Shown: one piece after another, positions 56,630 through 64,000 of the stretch
How positions within the stretch are numbered: position 1 is the stretch's first letter
Layout of the letters: each line of letters starts with the position of its first letter
From: Paulinella micropora
Taxonomy: Eukaryota; Cercozoa; Imbricatea; Euglyphida
Direction of reading: 5' to 3'
Length of the DNA stretch: 64,000 nucleotides
Assembly (NCBI GenBank): GCA_009731375.1
Contig: BJOX01000284.1
Span: 653,564 to 717,563, forward strand
The notes under the pieces: generated by a model
Seen by the model: the letters and a program-made list of their open reading frames with translations, nothing else
Told to the model about the DNA's origin: nothing
The model's database searches: none
Program-made: the position numbers and the translations under genes

Positions 56630-57904
56630 TTATGGGTTTTGAAAATAGTTTGGATTATATCTATAATTATCATATTCAGCACCAAAGGGTTGGGGTGGTG
56701 AAGCATAATTATAGAAATAAAGAGAGTAAGGACTACCAAAAGCATAATTACTTGGAGGATTGACAAGCGGTTTAAAATCTTTTCTTTCAGGACGAGTTTG
56801 AACTTGTCGCGGGATTTCAGCGGAAAAGTTTTTCGTCAGTTTTCGTTTCATTTTTTGAAACTCTCTTTTTTCCTTTATTCTGGTCTGAATGACTGCTCTA
56901 TTGTATTTATTTACCATAAAGTGATTGTTTGTGTTGCCGTAAAGTGTGTTGTCTAGTAATTCAAAATCATTCTTGGTTTCTAGCACACGATCGCGTCTTT
57001 GTTCATTACCTTTAATAAGTGGGTTTGTTCGCGAAGTGCCAATTCCACCATTTTGGTCGCTTGGCATTAGAAAATGAATAAGTGCCATCAAGTCTTCTCT
57101 TTCATCGGCTGGAGGTTTTCCCATAATCTTATCAACTAATTGGTCAATACTTCTCATGCTATCAACCATGGCTTGATTGGGCTTTGTTGCCGGATCTGGA
57201 TCATCTGGAACTTTGTATTCTTTCATCATTTCTTTAAGTTTTTCATCTTTAATTTTCTCTTCCCAGAATGGAAGTCCCTGTTTTACTCCACTTTTATAAA
57301 CACGTTCGTTATACTCTGTTTGTGGATCTGGTGGTGCTGGTGCTTGTGTTGTTTGTGGTGCTGGTGTTGGTTGTGGTGCTGGTGTTGGTTGTGGTGCTGG
57401 TGTTGGTTGTGGTGCTGGTGTTGGTATTGGTTGAGGTTGTGGTGCTGGTGTTGGTTGAGGTTGTGGATTTGGATCTTTAGGTGTTGCCTTTTCAAATTCT
57501 GAATCCTTCAGTTCTAAATCTTCTAATTGCTTCAGTTGTTCCGGCGTCAATTTACCCCTCACTTCTTGATAAATTCTCTCATCCAACATATCATCTACCT
57601 CTGCTATATCTGACTTACTAACCCCTTTGTTTAATGCTTGCCTTATAGCCTTTTCCCATCCACTAATAGGATTGTCATAATCTGACAATGTCAAAGATAT
57701 TTTCTTTCCAGTTTTATTTTTTAGCATATTAACAAACCCTTTCAAATGTTTCACTTGGGATGTCTTATCTTGAAGTATATCCAAGTTATTACCAAGTCCG
57801 ATTGAATCCATAGGTGCTACTACCATTTCTGTTTGATTTGGTGTGGACTGAACCTCAACAGTTATTTCCTTCTCTATATCTGCTGAAGTATTTTTTTTAT
57901 TCAT
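56630..57904 (-). CDS. Pro-rich hypothetical virion protein (424 aa)
   Basis: An intact ATG ORF, 11 bases upstream of the ATPase start on the same strand. A helical N-terminal region (~30-150), then ~45 residues of (PTPAPQ)n repeat, a second helical region (~200-300), a basic segment (IKEKREFQKMKRKLTK) and a Tyr/Pro/Asn-rich C-terminus (SPYSLYFYNYASPPQPFGAE). No family is recognised. The Pro-rich hinge between two helical domains suggests a structural or scaffold role. Repeat length is likely to vary between isolates. Confidence 0.65.
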   Translation of the reverse strand: MNKKNTSADIEKEITVEVQSTPNQTEMVVAPMDSIGLGNNLDILQDKTSQVKHLKGFVNMLKNKTGKKISLTLSDYDNPISGWEKAIRQALNKGVSKSDIAEVDDMLDERIYQEVRGKLTPEQLKQLEDLELKDSEFEKATPKDPNPQPQPTPAPQPQPIPTPAPQPTPAPQPTPAPQPTPAPQTTQAPAPPDPQTEYNERVYKSGVKQGLPFWEEKIKDEKLKEMMKEYKVPDDPDPATKPNQAMVDSMRSIDQLVDKIMGKPPADEREDLMALIHFLMPSDQNGGIGTSRTNPLIKGNEQRRDRVLETKNDFELLDNTLYGNTNNHFMVNKYNRAVIQTRIKEKREFQKMKRKLTKNFSAEIPRQVQTRPERKDFKPLVNPPSNYAFGSPYSLYFYNYASPPQPFGAEYDNYRYNPNYFQNP

Positions 57905-57940
57905 TGTATTTATTTTTTCTATAAAATTATTAATGGTAGT

Positions 57941-59772
57941 TTAATTTGCTGGTGCGATAAGAGAATATCCTTGCACACCATCCGCTGTTTCTTGCGATTT
58001 CACCATTTGATTAAACGAATTCACTAAGTTTTCATATTGTTTGCTAAATATAGCAGGATTTGCTATTTTATTTACTTTAAAGTTAGTGTCTTATTATCAA
58101 AACTGCCCACATTATTCATAACACCAATCATAGAAGTCAATGTTTGATCTACATTGTGTATAAAAGCATTGTATTTCGCGTCTGGAGGTGTTAATTTAAT
58201 TGTTTTCCAGAAATTCATCGCATCTAAGTATGATACCCCACTACGAGCACGTCCCTGTGCTTGTAATGCCATTTTAGATATATCTGCTTTTGAGAGCATT
58301 GAATTGTAATTGTCAGAAATAGTTTTAGCAACTTCTTCACTCGCCAATCCATTACTAGTCAAATACTCTGTTATATTAGTAATTCTTTCAAAGTATCGTT
58401 GGTCGGCGAAGTTTTGGACATTTTTATCACCAGTAGCATACAATAGATTTTTTTCAAAAGCAATCAAATCCAAAGTGTCTGCTGGTAAAATGTAAGGAAA
58501 CTTACCACGAGTTCTGTCTTCTAATTGGAGACGACTTTCTACTCTTGTGGCGGGGCTATTATAATTACTTCCAGTAGTGTGAAATCGTTCTTCTTCTAAT
58601 TTAATAATAGCATCTGGTTGAGCAGTCCATATGCTGTATACGTGCTTTAGAAATACACCAAAAGCAACCGCGGTCGCAGTTTCAACATTTCCTTTAAATG
58701 TCTGCCATGCCATTAATGTTGATGCTTGTATGCCTAATCTTCTTAACATATCCCAAAACATATAATCACCCATTCTTTGTTGTCCCACTGCAATTAAGCG
58801 AGGGTTAGGCGGAGGCAACTCTGGTGGTGCTTCGTTTCTTGCTAATGCTTCTAATGCCCTTCTGAAAGACTCTGCGCCCGGTCTTCCCATCACCGCAGTA
58901 GTCATGGCACGAATTTGAGGATGATTAGCAGTAATAGTTAATAAGCGATTCCATGCCAATCTACTCACACCATAACGACCAAGCCTTGTAGCAGTATTCA
59001 GTATTTTATTTAATGTGGGACTCATAATTATTTCTTTAATACTTTCAATCAATGCGTCTACAAACCTTGCAGTAGCCCTTGGTGTATCTGTTAAACTTGG
59101 CACGATAGATTTGTAATCTCTGCCTATTTGTGTTTCAATTGAAGCATCCTCTGGATTTTTCTGTTCATATTCTAGCCTGTTTTGTTCCCATTCCTTTAGG
59201 TCCCGCGCCTGCCATTGTTTGTTTTCCCTTCTTGCTGTTGCTTTTATTTCGCCTCTGCCTTTATTCAATAAATGTGTTAGCCCATCACAAGTCATTGTTT
59301 CAAGTAAGGATCTTTTTTCTTCTGGATATCCCCAGTGAGTTATTAATTTATTCATACCACGATTCATTTGGTCAATAAGGTCTTTAATTTTTGGATTTTT
59401 GCTTTATCTTTAGCCCTTGCTAATTGCACCATTTCTAATCGTTGTTCATTCACGGGCATATTTCCAATTTTTGTTTCAAGTTCTCCTATATTAACCCTAT
59501 TTTCCCTAAGGTGTTCCTTAGTGTATTTCGGTCCATGTTGTTATATATAGATGACCTTCCGCTTAGCATTTCAATCATGTCTTTTAATCTTTTTATACTT
59601 GGATTGTCGGGCGCATCTTCGTAAGTTAGAGCGTCTTGTATTTTATCTTCCCACTTTAGTTCATTGGCCTTTGCCGTAATAAATTCATTGGACTGACCCT
59701 CTGGCTTCATTCCTTGGACTGACCCTCTGGCTTCATTGTAATAATCAATCCATTTTTTTCATCAAACCACAT
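57941..59772 (-). pseudogene. Large helical hypothetical protein (~600 codons), several frameshifts
   Basis: The central ORF is 59367-58072 (431 aa). Coding-like sequence continues upstream in other frames to an ATG at 59772 (MWFDEKNGLIITMKPEGQS), interrupted by a tandem 23-bp duplication (59707-59755), a break near 59515 and one near 59395. Downstream it continues past 58080 to a stop at 57941 (…SLIAPAN). The product is mostly alpha-helical with an ALEALARN/PPELPPPNPRL linker, hydrophobic helices near 180-240 (AWQTFKGNVETATAVAFGVF) and no recognised motif. It may be a membrane or internal virion protein. Four breaks make function unlikely unless they are sequence errors. Confidence 0.6.
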
Positions 59773-59795
59773 TTTTTTATCTGCTATAATATAGG

Positions 59796-60011
59796 ATGGA
59801 AAATAAAAAGGAAAAAAGCAAAGACGAGGAACAACTGGAGGAACTAGAACGTGAAATTGACCAAATCCGCATCACTCAGAACTTAGTGAATAGAAACCCC
59901 AATGTTTTTAGAAAACCTGAAAATATACTTTATCGCTTACCGCTATCAGATAAGCAACGAGAAGCAATTTATAATAATATAATTAAAGAAGAAGGTAAAA
60001 TCGGGAGTTAA
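59796..60011 (+). CDS. Small charged protein (71 aa)
   Basis: An intact ATG ORF divergent from the large helical gene. Charged N-terminal coiled coil (EEQLEELEREIDQIRITQNL), then FRKPENILYRLPLSDKQREA. No domain is recognised. It is followed after seven bases by the next plus-strand gene, so the two are probably co-transcribed. Confidence 0.6.
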   Translation: MENKKEKSKDEEQLEELEREIDQIRITQNLVNRNPNVFRKPENILYRLPLSDKQREAIYNNIIKEEGKIGS

Positions 60012-60018
60012 GTATATA

Positions 60019-60282
60019 ATGGGGTTAAGAGAGAAAGCACTATCATTAGGTGCGACTGACTTCGGCGAAAGTAAAGTGAAAGGAAAAAAGTATTATGTGA
60101 TCTATAACGGCCGTCGCATCAACTTTGGCGCATCTGGTTATTCAGATTATACCAAACATCAAGACGAAGACAGACGGGAAAGTTATCGTGCCAGACATCA
60201 AGCAATTAAAACAAAGGATGGAAAGCCCGCATATTTAAACAAAAATCAACCCGCATATTGTGCTTATCACTTAGTTTGGTAA
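60019..60282 (+). CDS. DUF5754-like small protein (87 aa)
   Basis: An intact ATG ORF. Core KGKKYYVIYNGRRINFGASG, then YSDYTKHQDEDRRESYRARH and a C-terminal KNQPAYCAYHLVW. This order (KxxxVxYxGxxxxFGxxGxxDxTxHxDxxRRxxYxxRH) matches a short family found in chlorovirus-type and other large DNA viruses (DUF5754-like) of unknown function, possibly a capsid or DNA-associated protein. Family naming is from memory of the pattern and should be checked. Confidence 0.7.
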   Translation: MGLREKALSLGATDFGESKVKGKKYYVIYNGRRINFGASGYSDYTKHQDEDRRESYRARHQAIKTKDGKPAYLNKNQPAYCAYHLVW

Positions 60283-60313
60283 ATTATAGATATTATAATA
60301 TCTATAATTAATA

Positions 60314-60553
60314 TTGTTTTTTGTGTGCTCGGCTATTTCGCGGACTGCCTGCGACTTTTATAGCAGAGTTAATAATTCAAAAAAGGATTGTTGCAAGTGG
60401 CGTATTCAACAAGGGATAGAAACAAAGTTCAAATGTATTTACAAACCAATGTCAGACTGGTGTGTTAGTTTTGATGAGGCTCTGCCTTTAATGTGTTCAA
60501 ATGATGCTTCGTCTTGGTATAGGACACATATATATGAATGTAATGATATTTAA
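60314..60553 (+). pseudogene. Small secreted Cys-rich protein, ATG missing
   Basis: Homologous to 25241-25452 of element 1: signal-like FFVCSAISRTACDFYSR, then KCIYKPMSDWCVSFDEALPL and MCSND, ending in SSWYRTHIYECNDI, which shows what element 1 lost in its gap. There is no in-frame ATG: the frame begins with TTG after a TAA, where element 1 has ATGTTATTA. Either the start was lost or a non-ATG start is used. Nine or so Cys suggest disulfides. Confidence 0.65.
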
Positions 60554-60774
60554 TTCAACCACTCCGTCCAAGGTTCAGAATGAGTAATCGGTTCTGGTTT
60601 TTTTTCCGACATTATACACAACAAACAATATTTCTGTTTTTTCATATGAACACATATTTCATTATTAATATTCTTTTTTTTGCGACAGGAATCGCATTCT
60701 TTACACATTTTCCATTTTTTGCCTATTAAAAATATGGGAGGATAGAAGATTTTACACGAATGACAATACTTCAT
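60550..60774 (-). CDS. Zinc-ribbon-like protein (74 aa)
   Basis: An intact ATG ORF. Cys pairs KYCHSCKIF, CKECDSCRKKK, a CVH and YCLLC give two possible zinc sites (CxxC...CxxC and C.H...CxxC). This C-x2-C, basic, C-x2-H pattern is common in small proteins of large DNA viruses of protists. It overlaps the end of the secreted-protein gene by four bases and lies between it and the fibre gene. Likely nucleic-acid or protein binding; role unknown. Confidence 0.65.
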   Translation of the reverse strand: MKYCHSCKIFYPPIFLIGKKWKMCKECDSCRKKKNINNEICVHMKKQKYCLLCIMSEKKPEPITHSEPWTEWLN

Positions 60775-61158
60775 TATTGTGTATATACAATCAGTTTATT
60801 ATTTTAATTTACTTCTTACCACCCCCAGAACTTGGAGAAGGAAGGCATATCCCAATCAATAGTGTTAGGATTCCGACATATGTGTTGGCTACGCACGGAA
60901 TATTCTTCTCTGAAAGCCTTACGATACAAAGGGTTATAATGGCGATAATGATAGCCATTTGAAATAAATATTTAATCATTCTGCTATCGGTTTTCTTATT
61001 CGACATACAGCAATTCCATTCATTTTCAATTTCATTATCAATCTTTTTCTCTTCTGTCTTTAGTTCAATATCCAAAACACGAGACTTTAATTCGGGAGTT
61101 AGTTCGCCGTCCATATCCATAATAGGCGGGGGTCTGTGAAGTCTAGTTGTATTATTGT

Positions 61159-61314
61159 TTGATATGATACTTTAGAATTGCGCTTCGTGCTTTCGCACTC
61201 TCACTTATTCTAAAACATCGTTTTTCTTTATTGAAAATAAATAAATCGGTTTTCGATGTTTATCAACAAACGAGAATGAGCGAAGCGAATGAGAGTGATG
61301 TTGATAAATATCAA
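61159..61314. repeat. Hairpin-forming repeat, copy 2, inside the fibre gene
   Basis: Ends TTGATAT/ATATCAA are inverted. Stems: TTTAGAAT (61171-61178) with ATTCTAAA (61207-61214); AAACATCG (61213-61220) with CGATGTTT (61254-61261); TTTATCAAC (61259-61267) with GTTGATAAA (61300-61308). The first stem differs from copy 1 by one base pair lost on both arms. The right half is nearly identical to copy 1, including GAGCGAAGCGAATGA. Confidence 0.8.
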
Positions 61315-61479
61315 GGGAAAACGACTGCTCGTATTTCAGAAAGTTGCTTAGATAGATTTTCTATCATAAGCATGAGATTATTATTTTCTTTTTCTAAATT
61401 AACTACCTTTTCTGATAATTGTTGAACCGCTTTAATTAATGGTGCTATAAACTCGGAATAACCTATACCATAACCGACA

Positions 61480-62358
61480 TCGCCACTATCAACACATTTA
61501 ACATCTTCTGGATTAACACTCACACCTTTCAATTCGCATTCTTTTCTTTGCTTTGGACACGGAACCATAATTGCTTCTTTTATAAAACCGCCAAAATCTA
61601 GCATATTCATTTCTGTTAGTATGTCCTCCAATTCTTGTGCTATTAAGCCAGTCCTACATTTTTTTTTATCATCTATCGTACGATAGCAGACCGGATTTAA
61701 CTTCGCCTATCAACACATTAACATCTTCTGGATTAACACTCACACCTTTCAATTCGCATTCTTTTCTTTGCTTTGGACACGGAACCATAATTGCTTCTTT
61801 TATAAAACCGCCAAAATCTAGCATATTCATTTCTGTTAGTATGTCCTCCAATTCTTGTGCTATTAAGCCAGTCCTACATTTTTTTTTATCATCTATCGTA
61901 CGATAGCAGACCGGATTTAACTTCGCCTATCAACACATTAACATCTTCTGGATTAACACTCACACCTTTCAATTCGCATTCTTTTCTTTGCTTTGGACAC
62001 GGAACCATAATTGCTTCTTTTATAAAACCGCCAAAATCTAGCATATTCATTTCTGTTAGTATGTCCTCCAATTCTTGTGCTATTAAGCCAGTCCTACATT
62101 TTTTTTATCATCTATCGTACGATAGCAGACTGGATTTAACTTCGCCTATCAACACATTAACATCTTCTGGATTAACACTCTCACCTTTCAATTCGCATTC
62201 TTTTCTTTGCTTTGGACACGGAACCATAATTGCTTCTTTTATAAAACCGCCAAAATCTAGCATATTCATTTCTGTTAGTATGTCCTCCAATTCTTGTGCT
62301 ATTAAGCCAGTCCTACATTTTTTTTATCATCTATCGTACGATAGCGGACCGGATTTGA
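61480..62358. repeat. Four tandem ~220-bp units within the fibre gene
   Basis: Units start near 61480 (flush with the gene), 61701, 61921 and 62140. They are nearly identical and differ mainly in a run of eight or nine T. Unit length is 219-220, not a multiple of three, so each junction breaks the frame. Confidence 0.9.
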
Positions 62359-64000
62359 CTTATTAATAAAATCTAAGCCTAAGCATTCCTTTATATCTTC
62401 TTTTTTTCTCCTGTCTGAATATTGAGTTGGATTAGATAATACCCATAATAGTCCATCGCTTGCTTTCAAACACATTAAAGCAGTATTTGAATTATTCTCC
62501 CATAGGAACCCACTCGTTGAATAATTATTCACTCTATAAATCTAAAAGCATAAGAAGTTAATCCTCCGCCTACTCCTCCTGCTGGTGCTGTTCCTCCATT
62601 CAATGCTTTATTTGCTCCAGACTGAGTCATATAAATCCCCCATGCTGAATCAGCAGTATCCCATACAAATATTCCTCTCGCATTCGTCCCGTCTGTTTGT
62701 CCTTGAATTCCTATTTTCGCTCCATTATTAGTTGTGGTCGTTAGCAACCCATAATATGTAATTCCCGCACTAGCCGTTATCAATCCTTTTGTCCATAAAG
62801 TTCCGTTTGCCCCATTTAATGACATTAACAATTGTTCATTAGAATTTTCCCACACAAAACCATCTGTTGAAGTAAAACCAGACCTAAATCTTATAGCAAA
62901 GCCTGAAATATCGTTGCCTGCAACCGCAGACCCCCCAGATTGACTTTTACCTGCCCCTGGCTGAGCCATATAAATCCCCCATCCTGTGTTGTCCGTATCC
63001 CACAGAAATATACCCTGTCCAGTTCCTCCATCTACTTTTATTTTGAATAGATAACTTGCAACCTCCATCTACTGTTAATAATCCGCTCGCGTTAATGCGG
63101 TTGTAGTCATGCCAGCAGTTGAAGTAATTGATGTTCCTGTTATTATTCCAGCACTTGTTATGTTGTTTGAGTTCACCATATAACCGCATACCGCCAGCAT
63201 TGTTAAAACGGACAATGTCAGACGAAGCACTTTTATTATCCAAAAGTTTTGAAATATAAAGACCTGCTCCTTTTACATCAAATGCTACATTCGTAAATAC
63301 ATAACCCCTTTGGTTCGCGGTTCCACTTGTAGCGGTATTTAGAGTAAATAAGAAATATTGATAATCACCTGATGTCTGTGAAAAGAATATATCTCCTCCA
63401 TTTTGGTTTAATATCCTCGCCCCATTATATGTTATATTTCCACCATTAATGATAACTTGATTATTAAAATCAGCCGTTTGTGTTAAAGTTAGATATTTTA
63501 TCGTAGTGCTCGCCCCATTTAGTGTTTTACTTCCTGTTATGGTTTGGTCTGTTGTTAGTTTTGCATTTTGTACATCTAATGTATCCACATAGCTTTTGTT
63601 TGCTCCGTCCGTTGTTGCTGATGGTGTGGCTAAGTTTGTTATTCTGTTGTTGTTCAAACTTAATGTTGTTCCAGTTGCAGTTATAATTAAAGTATTACCT
63701 GAATATAACTCTACATACGAACCAGTTATTTGTATAGGAGACCAAGTCGCTGTTGCTGTTTTTTGTGCTGCAATCATTCCTATTTTTGTATCGAAGGCGA
63801 TGCCGATGCCGTCAAAAGAAGTAGGATTGGATGAACCGCTTACTTCTAAAGTTGATGTAAATTTTTTTTTCCTGCTATAGTTTGGTCTCCTGTTAGTTTA
63901 ACCACCGAAGTATCAAGGACAGAAACATCCACACCATCAACAAGATTAACATTTGTTATGCTTTGGCTTTTCATATCAATCCCCGCACTCGCATTTATTA

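Larger units (their letters stand above)
48297..64000. mobile_element. Element 2: Polinton-like virus with tyrosine recombinase (right end outside the window)
   Basis: AT-rich, intronless and gene-dense, with a tyrosine recombinase, penton, double-jelly-roll capsid gene, packaging ATPase, virion proteins, Zn-finger protein and fibre. No DNA polymerase or helicase is visible, so replication genes may lie beyond 64000. It differs from element 1 in integrase class and capsid sequence but shares the fibre cassette and the lectin-like gene. Most virion genes are on the minus strand from 52.3 to 59.8 kb. Six genes carry one or more frameshifts. Confidence 0.85.
60809..64000 (-). pseudogene. Long fibre with S74 domain, broken by hairpin insertion and tandem duplication; N-terminus outside the window
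   Basis: Read from 64000 leftward it has the same repeats as element 1 (NGANGTLWTKGL, FIWEN/FLWEN), with frame breaks near 63860, 63060 and 62530. The S74 start YSDRRKKEDIKECLGLDFIN is at ~62400. The part encoding LTEMNMLDFGGFIKEAIMVP is present in four tandem ~220-bp units (61480-62350) that do not keep frame. A ~156-bp hairpin repeat (61159-61314) then interrupts the coiled coil. The C-terminal part (60809-61120) has MDMDGELTPELKSRVLDIEL and two hydrophobic segments, ending LPSPSSGGGKK, the natural end that element 1 has lost. Confidence 0.85.

Overview
The window is nuclear DNA of a microbial eukaryote. It has spliced genes with GT-AG introns, TTAGGG-type interstitial telomeric repeats, very dense microsatellites (GATA, CATA, GAA, ATT, CA) and a tRNA-derived SINE-like repeat. 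The lineage cannot be named from the sequence. Into this background two AT-rich, gene-dense virus-like elements have been inserted.

Element 1 (11463-32727, 21.3 kb) is complete. It has ~335-bp terminal inverted repeats starting with AG and a perfect 6-bp target-site duplication (CGGGGT). It encodes a protein-primed type B DNA polymerase, a retroviral-type (rve) integrase, an FtsK/A32-like packaging ATPase, an adenovirus/Ulp1-like maturation protease, a double-jelly-roll major capsid protein, a penton-like minor capsid protein and a long fibre. This is the gene set of a Maverick/Polinton or Polinton-like virus. Several genes carry stops or frameshifts: polymerase, fibre, integrase and several small ORFs.

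Element 2 (about 48.3 kb to beyond the window end) is a second virus-like element of different ancestry. It encodes a tyrosine recombinase instead of rve, and its own capsid, penton and packaging ATPase genes, all broken by frameshifts. It shares a clearly homologous cassette with element 1: a fibre with an S74 intramolecular-chaperone domain and C-terminal membrane segments, a small secreted Cys-rich protein, a lectin-like virion protein, and a ~150-bp hairpin-forming repeat inserted at different places in the two fibre genes.

Between the elements (about 33.1-42.3 kb) lies a multi-exon host gene or pseudogene for a class C GPCR. Its ectodomain is built of repeated PhnD-like periplasmic-binding modules separated by Cys-rich modules. 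It carries several single-base deletions and in-frame stops, and its 7TM exon is duplicated around an assembly gap. The first 11 kb and 42.3-47.8 kb are host intergenic DNA dominated by simple repeats and gaps.

The layout suggests that two capsid-forming integrating viruses colonised this locus and exchanged their host-recognition (fibre) cassette while keeping separate integration and capsid modules. Many breaks are single-base deletions, so some may be sequencing errors; this is stated where it matters.
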